Part shown: positions 1 through 10,567 of the stretch, piece by piece
Layout of the letters: every line of letters starts with the position of its first letter
Position numbering within the stretch: the stretch's first letter is position 1
NCBI GenBank assembly: GCA_019914995.1
Contig: CM034139.1
Coordinates: 687,001-751,000, forward strand
Length of the DNA: 64,000 nucleotides
Reading direction: 5' to 3'
Origin: Acanthochlamys bracteata
Lineage: Eukaryota; Streptophyta; Magnoliopsida; Pandanales; Velloziaceae
The notes under the pieces: generated by a model
Told to the model about the DNA's origin: nothing
The model's input: the letters and a program-made list of their open reading frames with translations, nothing else
The model's database searches: none
Position numbers and translations under genes: made by a program

Positions 1-1450
1 AAACACACACACGGAGTTTAGAAATCAGAAGTCATAACAACTGGAACTCTAGAATCCATTAATAGTATCATGAATCTTTAAACAAGTTTGAAGATGATTA
101 TCGACTAATGTCAAGATTTTGTACCTAATACTCGGGTCCAGATCTTAAGGTCGGATTTTTAAGTATAACTAAATCTTGATTCAACTTAGAATCATTTATC
201 TTTAAGTTTATTCAACTTTGGTCAAGTCTAGTATTAAACTAGAAATTATTAATCCTAGGCTCTCAAGTTGCATTTTCGTCCAGAAATACGAATTACAACT
301 GTTAATCCTAAACTCTTAAATTGTGTTCCAAAATTGGTCATTGAACACACAATTAGATAAATAATTTTAGCATCAAATTCAAAGTTGATCACACATTCAA
401 ATTCAATATTCAAATTGCAATGCTAATAAAAATTAATAACTCGCAAATTATTTAACAATCATTTAATACGATATGTATAAGCGTTCAATAAAATTAAACT
501 AGAGTTTCATCGTAGAATTCCAGCACAGAGGAGTCTAGCTCTCATACTTTGATTACATAAAGCAATCATTGTATGATATAGCATAAGAAAAATTGGAGAA
601 GCAAATATGGATGGATCAAGTCCTACCATTTTCACTGCTCAAGCTTGCGCTCCCTCACTCTGCAATTCCATATGTCTTCTTGTTTATACTAAAATTCTTC
701 TGTATTAGGAAAGAACTAGCAAATCTAAGATCGAAAGAAATAAAGAAAACTTATAAACTCTTTGATCAGATCTGGCGGAGAGCAGTTCTTGTCGCCGAAT
801 GAACCCAACTCATGCTCGAGAGAACGACAAACAAAGCTTCTGGAGGTGTTGAGACGTGAGCGAAAAATGAGATTGAGTGTAGCCGAGCGAGTTGGTTCAC
901 GTGGGGAAAGTTGACTATGGGCGTGTTTACTTTCTCTTATCTATCTCATTCGTTTTCTTCTTTTACTATGGGCGTGTTTACTTTGAGATAAACTCACTTT
1001 TTTCTAAGTGAGTTTAATAAATAAAATTAAAAATTAAAAAGAATTTATAAAATATAAATTCTATATTTATTGTGTATTAAAATAAATTTTAAAATTGAAT
1101 TTTTAATAGAAAATCTTTAAAATAAAAATTTTATTTATTTTGTATTAAAAGTGAGTTTAAAAAAAGTGAGTTTGGTGGGTTGGTAAACAAGCCCTATATA
1201 TTGAACAAATGCATTTAATTAGCTCATAATGATGAAATTATTCTTTAAATGACATAAACATACTAAAAACATATCTTGAAATGCTTATCAAATCTCATGT
1301 TCATTTAAAGTGGTTTTCTAACTATAATCGTAGCTTGTTCGATGCAGAATGACTAGTTTTTTCTCTTTCTAAAAGGTCATGATAAGTCATTATCTTAGGT
1401 GAGTTACTGGAAAAAAATGCTAACCAATTAATGCCTTTTTTTTGGAAAAG
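1..1450. other. AT-rich sequence upstream of the hydrolase exons
   Basis: No exon with convincing coding similarity was found here on either strand. The stretch may be intron or 5' flank of the alpha/beta-hydrolase gene that begins to be readable at 1451. It contains a MITE (970-1194) and, at 919-935, a second copy of that MITE's first bases, preceded by the same ACTAT. The small open frame at 593-802 shows no recognisable domain. Confidence 0.5.
970..1194. repeat. MITE family A, copy A1
   Basis: The termini are GGGCGTGTTTAC at the left and GTAAACAAGCCC at the right, an imperfect inverted repeat, with AAACTCACTTTT / AAAAGTGAGTTT as subterminal inverted motifs. The flanks are TAT on both sides (967-969 and 1195-1197), consistent with a 3-bp target duplication. 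The interior is AT-rich and non-coding. Its length of about 225 bp, its ends and its 3-bp duplication suggest a Tourist/PIF-Harbinger type MITE. Confidence 0.75.
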
Positions 1451-3390
1451 GTGCTAAAGGAGAGAATGCCAGACTAGCTGCAGTTGTTACTCTAGCATCT
1501 TCTGTAGACTATACGACATCCAGATCTTCTCTGAAGTTGCTTTTGCCTTTTGTATGTCCATGAAGCTTCTTTCTGTGTATTTCTGAATTTTGCATCACAA
1601 AATCTATCTTGAAGGATGACCATACTAAAGGTATTTATTGTAGGCTGATCCTGCACAGGCATTAAATGTCCCAGCTGTGCCTCTAGGAGCAATGTTGACA
1701 GCTGCTTATCCTCTTACATCTCGAACGCCATATGTCTTGTCATGGCTTAACTCCCAGATCTCTGCTCAGGATATGATGCAGCCTGAGATGTTTGAGAGGC
1801 TCATTTTGAAGAACTTCTGTAAGTGCATCCTCTATTCTGTTCCTTTTGTTCTTTAGGGTAAGTCTCTTTCTAAAATATCCTTTTGGAGTTGCAAAGGTTG
1901 TTTGTTGCAAGTCTTTTCCCCCTATTGTACAGCTGATCTGAGGATGCAAAAAAGTAATTCAGTATTATGAGCAGAGATGAATAACCTAGTAGCCAAATAA
2001 AAGACTCGAACAGTACATGTTTATGAGCTTTTATATGCTGTCATGCTGAATTGAATACCCACATCATTAGTGAGAGCCGTAGGTGGTGGCACTTTATGAT
2101 GCCAAGAAGTTATTGTTTAACGAAAATGCTATCACAGATGGTCAGCTGAGTTTAGAATTTATCTCATTTTAAATGACTAAATTTTCGGTTTAGCATCTTA
2201 GTCACTATGATATCACTTCTTAACACTGGTGGTACTCTTATCAATCAACATCCATTAAACATGCTCCTCAGAAGTAATAAAACTTAACACGTGGTGGCAG
2301 CTAGTGCATGAGTTAATTCCTTTTAGCTGGAGAAAGGACAAAAACAATTGTTATGACTTATTACTCTGTCTTTCATCACTGACTTACATTTACGCTCGTG
2401 TCTTTTGCTAGAGTTCAAGTTGAAATTCAAGAAAGGATATCAGAAATACTGAATTGGTGATATCATGTTGTCTTCTTCATCACCGTCTTAACCACGGTTT
2501 CTACTGTTTGCTATAAAGTTGTTAATATCTAAATTGAGATACTTTAGATGGGGCCATTTCCTGGAACTGATTCACCAATACAAATCTCATTTGATAGCAT
2601 GATAGCATCAGTATTAGGGTCATTACTTAACTGGCATGATATTGGCATCATCTTCACCATTACCAAATCACTCTCTGATATAATCCAAACACTAAAATCA
2701 GTGATATAATCCAAACACTAAAATCAGGGATTTGGTCCTCATACATGTTAATCAAATTTCATTTCATTGATTTACACATTGTTAAGATTCCACATGATGT
2801 TTGATTGGTTCTCCTCATGGTCCCAGGACTAACTGAAAGTCCTCTTGCAGGTACAATTCCAACTAAGCTGTTGTTGCAGCTAGCAACTGCTTTCCATGAC
2901 AGAGGATTGCGTGACAGGAGTGGTACATTCTTCTACAAAGACCATCTTCACAAATGTGATGTTCCGATCTTGGCTCTTGCAGGAGACGAGGACCCAATCT
3001 GTCCACCTGAAGCTGTTTATGGTAAACAGCGGACTTTTTAATGATGTTCGCTTCTGAAACTGCCCTGTGCATACCAAATGTTAATACTTCTAAATTTGTT
3101 TGCCAGAGACCGTAAAGATTCTACCGCAGCAAGTGGTTACATACAAAGTATTCGGGAAAAGAAATGGTCCTCACTATGCTCATTACGATTTGGTGGCAGG
3201 GCGGTTGGTATGTCTTTGCTTTGTCACACAATAATTTATACACCACAGTCGACTCTACACCTTCATTTTTTTTTTGGCCATCTCTATGCAGGCAATCGAT
3301 GAGGTTTACCCTTATATACTTGAGTTTTTGGGTCGGCATGATCAACTTTCCTTCGCGGAGAGCTCTCATCAACCTGATACTATAAACTAG
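1451..3390 (+). CDS. alpha/beta-hydrolase superfamily protein, 3' exons only
   Basis: Five exons join in frame: 1451-1551, 1644-1818, 2851-3021, 3107-3207 and 3292-3390. They encode 214 residues plus TAG. All splice sites are GT-AG, and the phases close exactly (645 nt after a split first codon). The product resembles the C-terminal half of the Arabidopsis At1g15060/At1g73750-type hydrolases, recognised from memory: VTLASSVDYTTS, then LRDRSG.FFYKDHL, then LAGDEDPICPP with the probable acid Asp, and NGPHYAHYDLV with the probable catalytic His. The G-x-S-x-G nucleophile elbow lies upstream and is not visible, so the gene is cut by the window edge, separated by a long 5' intron, or truncated. 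Intron 2 (1819-2850) is about 1 kb and holds only a small tandem duplication near 2685-2735. The substrate is unknown. Confidence 0.8.
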
Positions 3391-4304
3391 TTTGAACAGA
3401 TTCACATGTAGTACAAAAGAAAAACAGTAGACAGCCAGCAACAGATTCTCAAGCATGACTGCTGCAACGGTGGTATACATAGAACTGTTCTAGCGCAACT
3501 AATACATGTTTGCTATTTGTTAGGAAAATATACTTTTGCTTTGCTGATACCGAACTGTAGTAAGTGCCTGTAACTGTAAGTATTCGTCTGTATATCCTGT
3601 AATACTTTCAGTCTCGTCAGTTAGTTTGAACTTTTTTGGACATAACAATAGATATATTACAGTCTTTAAGAGCTTTAGGGAGCAAACTTGGCCTGAGAAA
3701 GAAATTCGTGATGTTCTACTGAAATATGTACGAAAATTTGGACCTAACTAGTTTTTATGTATTTAAGGACGTCCAACCAACTTTAGTTTTATCTTGATGT
3801 AAAGGCACAGGTTTGCAGTTATGCTAAGAGCATGTATTATTTATTTGAAAATACGATCTTTAAAAATAAGTTTCTTAAAAAGTGAGCAGAAAATGTGTTG
3901 TTAGAAAGTTAGTTTGTGAGCATGTATTATTTGGGAAGTGATTTTTCGAAAGAAAAAAAGTCAATTTCGTATAATTCACGGTGAAGTTTTTACCGAGCCT
4001 TAAATTTATGAAATTGGGTTCATTTAACATTTAAGATGATTCTTAAATCGGGTCTCATTGTCTCCTGACATGCAGAAAGTTGTCATGAATATCGACCTGC
4101 TTGGTTTTGGCTCCATGAGCAACTAAAAACAAAAAGGTTCCTACTTGTTTTGGAGAACGTTCGTTAGAATGAAGTTAGATCCAGACTTGCACAAGGAAGA
4201 AACATGGGGAAAATATGTGCTCCTTTAAGAGCCACCTTAGGTAGCAAGATTTTGGTGACTGCAAGGATAGAAAAAAGATGCACAAATTTTGGATGCTGGG
4301 ATGC
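3391..4304. other. 3' flank of the hydrolase gene
   Basis: This is the probable 3' UTR and intergenic DNA. Two short AGCATGTATTATTT-like motifs (near 3828 and 3919) resemble ends of the neighbouring MITE family, but no complete element can be delimited. No coding sequence was seen. Confidence 0.4.
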
Positions 4305-4307
4305 TTA

Positions 4308-4548
4308 GGACGTGTTTATATACTCTCTAAACTCACTTTTTTTTAAACTCACTTACATCATAAAATATATTACAAAATTAAAATAAATTATTTTTATTAA
4401 AACTTTATTTTTTAAAATTTATTTTTAAAGCATAATTATAATATAAAATAATTACAAAATTTTATTTTTTATTAAATATTTTTATTTTTAATTTTATTTT
4501 TTAAACTCACTTTCGAAAAAGTGAGTTTATCATCTAGTAAACACGCCC
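4308..4548. repeat. MITE family A, copy A2
   Basis: The left end is GGACGTGTTTATA and the right end is TAGTAAACACGCCC. Exact TTA duplications flank it (4305-4307 and 4549-4551). The subterminal motifs AAACTCACTTTTTTT and AAAAAGTGAGTTT are inverted. The interior is about 90% A+T and non-coding. The right TTA is also the left flank of the next copy, so two elements stand head to tail with only three bases between them. Confidence 0.85.
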
Positions 4549-4772
4549 TTAGGATGTGTTTATCTTAGAGTAAGCTTGAACTTTCAGAAAGTGAGTATAA
4601 AAAATTAAATTAAAAATTAAAGATATTTAATAAAAAATAAAATTTTATATTAATTTGTATTAATAGTAAGTATTAAATTTAAACTTTAAAAAATTATTTT
4701 AATAGAAAAAAATTATTTTAAATATTTTGTTTAGTTTATATTAAAAATAAGTTTTAAAAAAAGTGGAGTTTG

Positions 4773-4940
4773 TGTTAGCGTGAGTCAATAATATATTATT
4801 GTAGATATCTTTCCTTAAAATTATATTTTATTCTAGATATATTTCTTTATTTAAAACTCTCCTTATTTAGATTTATAAGGAGACTATATATATGTACTTA
4901 TATTGAATGATAATAATAAGATTGAAAGAGTTTTTTAATT
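4773..4940 (+). repeat. 5' LTR of the Copia element
   Basis: It begins TGTTAGCGTGAGTCAATAAT and ends directly at the PBS (4941). It matches 9795-9987 except for about ten substitutions and a 25-bp segment present only in the 3' LTR. Confidence 0.9.
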
Positions 4941-4952
4941 TGGTATCAGAGC
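4941..4952 (+). other. primer-binding site of the Copia element
   Basis: TGGTATCAGAGC is complementary to the 3' end of plant initiator tRNA-Met, the standard minus-strand primer of Copia elements. It abuts the end of the 5' LTR. Confidence 0.9.
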
Positions 4953-5090
4953 AAAATCCTAGATCTGTTCGCCGCCGTCGTTGAGGAAACGACTGTGACG
5001 GCCAGATTCCGACCAGACTATTCGTTGTGATCGTGAAGATACGTTACAACGGTTAGAAATTCCGACCAAGACAAATCCGGAGATTTAATC

Positions 5091-5510
5091 AAAAAAAAAA
5101 AAAAAATTTCTTGCCGCTGCCTCCGCCGCCGCGCCTGAAGCTCCCGCCGCCGCTGTTTCGCCAACTCGATCGCCGCCGCCGCCGCCGCCGCTGCCCCGCT
5201 CGATCGCCGCTGCCAACCCGAGCGATTGCCGCCGTCTGCCGTTCGACCGCCGCCGCCGCCAGCCCGCTCGCTCTTGCCGGACGATCGCCGCCACCTATTC
5301 GACAGGCCGCTCGCCCTTGCCGGCCGATCGCCGCCGTCCGTTTCATCGACCGTGCAGACCCGATCGAGCCCGACCCGAACCGGTCTGACCCGACCGACCC
5401 GGCTCGATCCGAACCGTCTGACTCGACCGACCCGGCTCGATCCGAACCGGTCTGACCCGAACCGACCCGGCCCGCTGACCCGGACCGACAGAGGAAAAAA
5501 AAAAAAAAAA
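5091..5510 (+). repeat. GC-rich leader between two A16 tracts
   Basis: This untranslated leader of the Copia element is bracketed by two homopolymers of exactly 16 A (5091-5106 and 5495-5510). The block between them is extremely GC- and CpG-rich, unlike everything around it. It starts with CCGCCG-type repeats (5111-5340) and continues with tandem variants of a roughly 32-bp unit rich in CCGACCCGG and GATCCGAACC (5355-5485). Open frames exist on both strands but are low-complexity Pro/Arg/Asp repeats with no sign of coding. Its role may be structural or packaging; this is inference. Confidence 0.75.
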
Positions 5511-5512
5511 TT

Positions 5513-6388
5513 ATGGAAAATTCAAGTGCTCTGTCTCCAGTTGCCTCAATGACTACTCATGTTTTCAACATACAAGGTGATTCATCCTCTACTATAAGTG
5601 TTAAGTTAAATGGCTCAAATTATTCTCTTTGGTCTCAAGTCGTTGAGATGTACATTGCTGGAAAAGATAAGATGGGCTATTTGACCGAAGAAAAAGCACG
5701 ACCTCAAGAGTCTGATCCTACTTATGCCCGGTGGAGAACTGACAATGCTATTGTCAAAGGATGGTTGATCAACTCTATGGAACCAGCTGTGATGGAGCTT
5801 TTTATTCGGCTTCCTACTCCTAGAGATGTTTGGACTGCTGTGTCCAAAACTTACTATGATAATTCTGACATATCTCAGATTTATGAATTAACATGCAGGG
5901 CATTCAAATTGAAGCAAAGTGGAAGGCCCGTTACGGTCTATTATGCAGAATTACAGAGCATATGGCAAGAATTGAATTTTCGTAATCCAGTTAGGATGTG
6001 TTGTGCTAATGATATATTAGCTCGACAACAGGAAATTGAGAGGGAACGTGTCTATATTTTTTTGGCTGGACTTGATGATACACTTGATAAAGCCCACAGT
6101 GATTTACTATGAACAGATGCATTTTCTGGATTAGAAGCATCTTATAACTACATTCGTCGTGAGGAGCAACGACGAGTAGTTATGATGGGGTCTAATGATA
6201 TTGGAGTCATTGCTGCTGTGGCCTCCAAAAATCTTAGATCCCAAGTGAAGCAGAAGGCACAAGAAGGATAGTGTACTCATTGTGGTAAAGCTGGCCACAT
6301 TCGGAATTCATGCTTTCAGTTAGTTGGTTATCCTGATTGGTGGGAGAAACTGAAGAAGAAGAAGAAACAAGACAAAAAGATCTCTAGA
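5513..6388 (+). pseudogene. Copia Gag (UBN2-type) with zinc knuckle, broken
   Basis: It starts at ATG 5513, just after the A16 tract. The N-terminal region contains KLNGSNYSLWSQVVEMYI and LPTPRDVWTAVSKTYYD, typical of plant Copia Gag (UBN2/DUF4219 type), which forms the virus-like particle in the cytoplasm. An in-frame TGA at 6110-6112 and a TAG at 6269-6271 interrupt it. The zinc knuckle CTHCGKAGHIRNSC (C-x2-C-x4-H-x4-C) follows the second stop directly. No frameshift is present, so the frame continues into protease. Confidence 0.85.
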
Positions 6389-7714
6389 GTGGCGTCTGGA
6401 GTTGCAGGCCTCACTCTAACTAATCCTTCACCAGTTCTATCTCTGGTGTCGCAGGTTAATTCAGATTCTCCAATTTCAGGTAACCAAAGCTTTGCCTTTA
6501 CTGTTTTAGATTCACAACGGGATACAGGATGGATTTTAGATTCTGGAGCTACGGATCATATGACATTCGATCCGAAAAATTTTCAGACCGTAAGTGCTCC
6601 AGTTAGAAATAATGTGAAATATGCCAATGGAGAGAGTTATCCAGTGACAGGTGCTGGTACTGTGGCATTATCATCATCTTTATCTCTACAGAATTGTCTA
6701 CTTGTTCCATCTCTCTCACATAATTTTTTATCTATTGGACAAGTTACTGAACAATTGAACTGCATTGTTCTTATGTATTCTTATTTTTGCTTACTTCAGG
6801 ATATCCAGACACAGGAGATAATTGGGCGTGGTACTAAGAGCTGGGGGTTATATTATCTGGATGATGTTAGTTCAGGCAGAGTTTACAGTGCTCGTGAATC
6901 TGAAACTGACAAGAAGAATAAAGTCTGGCTTTGGCATCGCCGTTTAGGTCATATTTCTTTTGGTTATTTAAAACATTTGCTACCGTCTTTATTTTCCGGT
7001 CTCAAAGAGTCTGAATTTCAGTGTGAAGCATGTATCCTTGCTAAGAGTCATCGAGTGTCGTATTTTCCTGTTAGCAATAAAAGAACAACTCCTTTTGAGT
7101 TAGTCCATTCGGATGTTTGGGGACCCTCTCCAGTTATGACTTTTACTGGCATTAGGTGGTTTGTGACATTTGTAGATGATTGCACAAGCATGACATGGTT
7201 ATATGTTTTGAAGAATAAAAGTGATGTTATTGATATATTTGTGCGGTTTCATAAGATGGTACAGACACAGTTTTCTCTTCCTATTCGAGTTTTTCGCTCT
7301 GATAATGGTGGGGAGTATGTTAATACATCTTTGAGTTCTTACTTTCATCAGCATGGTATTATTCATGAGACTTCTTGTCCACAAACACCACAACAAAATG
7401 GAGTTGCTGAAAGAAAAAATCGACATATATTAGAAACCGCCCGTGCTTTATTATTTGGAGCTCATGTTCCAAAACATTATTGGGTAGATGCAGTTCAGTC
7501 TGGGATTTATGTGATTAATCGCATGCCATCTAGAGTTCTGAATTTTCGGACACCATTCGAGGTTTTATCTACATTTGTTACTATACCTTCTTTTCTCTCA
7601 CTTCCACCTCGGATTTTTGGATCTGTTACATTAGTACATTTGCAGAAAACTCAAAGAGATAAATTAGATCCATGTGCCTTAAGGTGCGTGTTTCTTGGCT
7701 ATGGTCCTCATTAG
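6389..7714 (+). pseudogene. Copia protease and integrase
   Basis: The aspartic protease motif WILDSGATDHMTFD is followed by the pre-integrase zinc domain (WLWHRRLGHIS...CEACILAKSHR, an H-H-C-C pattern). The integrase core follows, with HSDVWGP, FVDDCTSMTW, RSDNGGEYVN and QQNGVAERKNRH, which include the D-D-E catalytic set. The domain ends in GYGPH followed by TAG (7712-7714), where related proteins have Gln before KGYRCY, so this stop is probably a CAG to TAG change. The frame stays open after it. Confidence 0.9.
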
Positions 7715-8239
7715 AAAGGTTATCGGTGCTATCATCCTTCTACACACTGTACCTTTGTGACTATGGATGTGACATTTCTAGAGTCGGAAATGTACTTTGT
7801 CAGATCGACTTCACATTCAGATCTTCAGGGGGAGATAGAAGCTACGGAAGATCTAAATTGGCTCAGCACACATACTGAGAAAGGTCAGAAAAAATATGTG
7901 GATCATGACTCATGTTTGGAGGAGTTTAGAACTACTGAACTTGAACAAAAAAAAACGGAAGAGATAGATAGAGCTGAAGCTGTAGAAGAAACCCCTCTCT
8001 CGCATCCTGCAGTACCCGCTCAAACTCCTGAGGATATCCCTGAGGTAAGTACCGAGACTCAGAATATTATTATGGATGAATCGAATATTGTCTGCAGAAA
8101 TTATCAGTTACCACATAGAGAAAATCGTGGAAAACCTCCTGAGAGATATTCACCAGAAGGAAAAATCTCCAGATATCCTATTGCTAATCATGTGTCTTGT
8201 CACAGACTGTCTCCATCATATGTTGCTTTCATTAATTAG
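7715..8239 (+). pseudogene. Copia integrase-RT linker
   Basis: This continues the same frame after the TAG at 7712. KGYRCYHPSTH and FVTMDVTFLE match the end of the Copia integrase region. An acidic, Glu/Thr/Pro-rich linker of low conservation follows. An in-frame TAG at 8237-8239 separates it from the RT. Confidence 0.75.
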
Positions 8240-9307
8240 GTGGCAGCTGTGACACTTCCTTCTAACACCAGAGAAGCCTTATCCGATCCTAGATGGACTA
8301 AGGCTATGAATGAAGAGATGGATGCTCTTCGAAAGAATGACTTGGGAGATAGTACTATTACCAAAGGAAAGAAAGCAGTTGGTTGTAAATGGGTGTACAC
8401 CATCAAACACAAAGCAGATGGAACGATTGAGAGATATAAGGCAAAATTAGTGGCCAAGGGGTACTCACAGACTTATGGAGTGGATTATCAAGAGACTTTT
8501 GCCCCAGTTGCAAAGATTAATACTATCAGAGTATTGCTATCTCTCGTAGCAAATCTTGATTGGCCCTTGCAGCAATTTGATGTAAAAAATGCATTTCTTC
8601 ATGGTGAGTTAGAAGAAGAAGTGTATATGGAGCTTCCGCCTGGCTATGAGGTATCGGGAAGAACTGAAGATGTCTGCAGGCTAAAAAGGGCTCTATATGG
8701 TTTGAAGCAATCTCCAAGAGCATGGTTTGGTAGATTCAGTCAAGCCTTGAGCAGATATGGTTACCGACAGAGTAATGCTGATCATACATTATTTTTGAAG
8801 AACAAGAATGATAAGATAACTGCTTTGATAATCTATGTTGATGATATAATTGTTACAGGTAATGATCATGAAGAAATTAAAAAATTGAAGACATATCTAG
8901 CCTCTGAATTCGAGATGAAAGAACTTGGAGAGTTGAAATATTTTTTGGGCATTGAGGTGGCCAGATCTAAGCAAGGTATTTTTCTATCACAAAGAAAATA
9001 TGTCCTTGACTTATTATCTGAGACAGGGATGTCAGATTGTAAACCTGCCGACACACCTATCATTGAGAATCATAACTTAGCAGAGCTCCCTAATCAAATA
9101 CCAGCAGCTAAGGAAAAATATCAACGATTGATGGGCAGGTTGATTTATGTATCACATACTCGCCCTGATATAGCATATGCTGTGAGCGTTGTCAGCCAGT
9201 TTATGCATTCTCCAAGTATTGATCATATGGAAGCTGTGAACAGAATTTTGAGATATCCGTCGACACCAGGGGGATTACTATTCGAAAGAATAATCATCCG
9301 AATATAG
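8240..9307 (+). pseudogene. Copia reverse transcriptase
   Basis: RT motifs in order are GCKWVYTIKHKADGTIERYK, RLVAKGY-type (KLVAKGYSQTYG), DVKNAFLHGEL, RALYGLKQSPRAW and the catalytic YVDD (IIYVDDIIVTGN). The family synthesises cDNA from the element RNA. A missing base near 9281 shifts the frame until an extra base near 9318 restores it, so the TAG at 9305-9307 is a product of that shift. Confidence 0.9.
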
Positions 9308-9787
9308 ATGGATATACTTGATGCAGATCATCAGCGAGGAGATAAGACGGATAGGCGCTCTACATCCGGCTATTTTACATTTGTTGGAGGTAATCTAGTC
9401 ACATGGAGGAGTAAGAAACAAAAAGTGGTTGCTCGATCTTCTGCTGAAGCTGAATATAGAGGAATGGCACATGGAGTTTGTGAACTTTTATTGCTTCGAA
9501 TATTATTGACAGAACTTGGTTTCCCTCAAAAGAGTTATATGAAGCTATTTTGTGATAATAAGGCTGCAATAAATATTGCTCATAATCCAGTACAGCATGA
9601 TCGTACCAAGCATGTTGAAGTGGATCGATACTTCATCAAAGAGAAACTGGATTCAAAATTAATTGAGTTACCTTTTGTGACTTCAGAGGCATAGTTAGCA
9701 GATATATTGACAAAAAGAGTTTCAAGCAAAATTTTTCATAACTCACTGAGCAAGTTGGGCATTGATGATATTTTTGCACCAACTTGA
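9308..9787 (+). pseudogene. Copia RNase H and polyprotein C-terminus
   Basis: The RNase H motifs are STSGYFTFVGGNLVTWRS, ARSSAEAEYRGMA, LFCDNKAAINIA and DRTKHVEVDRYFIKEKL. An in-frame TAG at 9692-9694 replaces the Gln expected before LADILTK. The original stop is the TGA at 9785-9787, inside the polypurine tract region. Confidence 0.88.
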
Positions 9788-9794
9788 GGGAGAG
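9784..9794 (+). other. polypurine tract of the Copia element
   Basis: TTGAGGGAGAG lies immediately before the TGTTGG of the 3' LTR. It primes plus-strand synthesis in LTR retrotransposons. Confidence 0.85.
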
Positions 9795-9987
9795 TGTTGG
9801 CGTGAGTCAATAATATATTATTATAGATATCTTTTCTTAGAATTATATTTTATTTTAGATATATTTCTTAGAAATATATTTAGATATCTTTTTTTATTTA
9901 AAACTCTCCTTATTTAGATTTATAAGGAGACTATATATATGTACTTATATTGAATGATAAGAATAAGATTGAAAAAATTTTTCAACT
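9795..9987 (+). repeat. 3' LTR of the Copia element
   Basis: It begins TGTTGGCGTGAGTCAATAAT and ends at the GTTTG duplication (9988-9992). It carries a segment of about 25 bp (around 9868-9892) absent from the 5' LTR, probably a local duplication of the AGATATATTT/AGATATCTTT motif. Confidence 0.9.
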
Positions 9988-10311
9988 GTTTGTGGTGTAG
10001 AAAAACATGCCTTTAGAGCATGTATTAGTTTTCTCAAAACTCATATTTATGGAGAAAAATTAACTTCTAAAACTCACTAAATACAATAGCTCACTTTTAA
10101 ATATAATCAAACACAAAAATTCAACTCACCTTGCAAATCTGATTTTCAAAGAATTCATCTTTTAAAACTCGCTTCACTTTACGATTGGCTGAAAAAATGT
10201 TTGAAACGTAGTTATGAAATAGAATTTTTCTTTAATGAAATAAAATTGAAATAGATTTTCATCTCAAAGTGCAGGCAATTAATGAGGATTTGTTTTTTTG
10301 GATCAGACCTA

Positions 10312-10567
10312 GGATGTGTTTGGAATTATTTATAAAATAAAACTTTTATAAAATAAAAAGTATTTTTATTTTTAAAAAAAAAAAGCTTTAATTTTTTTAA
10401 TTCTAAAAAAATAATAAAAATATGTAATAAAAAAATCTCATTATATAAAATTTTTCTACACTTTTTAAAATTTTAAATAAATTCTTTAAATATTTATAAA
10501 ATATTTATTAAAAAATGTGAAATGAAAAATTAAAAAATTTTGTTAAAAAAAGCAAAAACAAACGCAT
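10312..10567. repeat. MITE family B, copy B1
   Basis: It starts GGATGTGTTTGGAATTA and ends near AACAAACGCATT. The interior (AAAAATAATAAAAATATG, then TCTCATTA and TTTTTCTACAC) aligns along its length with the copy at 56977-57236. It is AT-rich and non-coding. The ends are approximate because no clean target duplication could be read. Confidence 0.6.

Larger units (their letters stand above)
4773..9987 (+). mobile_element. Ty1/Copia LTR retrotransposon, full length but inactivated
   Basis: This is a 5215-bp element with 168-bp and 193-bp LTRs. It has a PBS reading TGGTATCAGAGC (initiator-tRNA-Met type) right after the 5' LTR, a polypurine tract TTGAGGGAGAG right before the 3' LTR, and the 5-bp target duplication GTTTG. 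One polyprotein frame (5513-9787) carries Gag, protease, integrase, RT and RNase H in Copia order. It is broken by in-frame stops at 6110, 6269, 7712, 8237 and 9692 and by a compensating pair of 1-nt indels near 9281 and 9318. The LTRs differ at about ten positions, nearly all transitions, plus one indel of about 25 bp, so the insertion is not recent. Confidence 0.93.
4552..10012. repeat. MITE family A, copy A3, split by a Copia element
   Basis: The left part is 4552-4772 (starting GGATGTGTTTATC) and the right part about 9993-10012 (ending AAAACATGCCT). TTA lies at 4549-4551 and at 10013-10015. The Copia element 4773-9987 sits inside, with GTTTG duplicated on both sides (4768-4772 and 9988-9992). 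Without the insert the MITE would be about 240 bp, the size of copies A1 and A2. Confidence 0.75.

Noticed and set aside
2685-2735. Tandem duplication of about 26 bp in hydrolase intron 2
   Set aside because: A two-copy local duplication within an intron, with no sign of function.
5085-5552. Open frames on both strands in the GC-rich leader
   Set aside because: They encode Pro/Arg/Gly/Asp repeats that follow directly from the CCGCCG and CCGACCCG repeats, and overlapping frames are open on both strands. No domain or codon pattern supports a protein.
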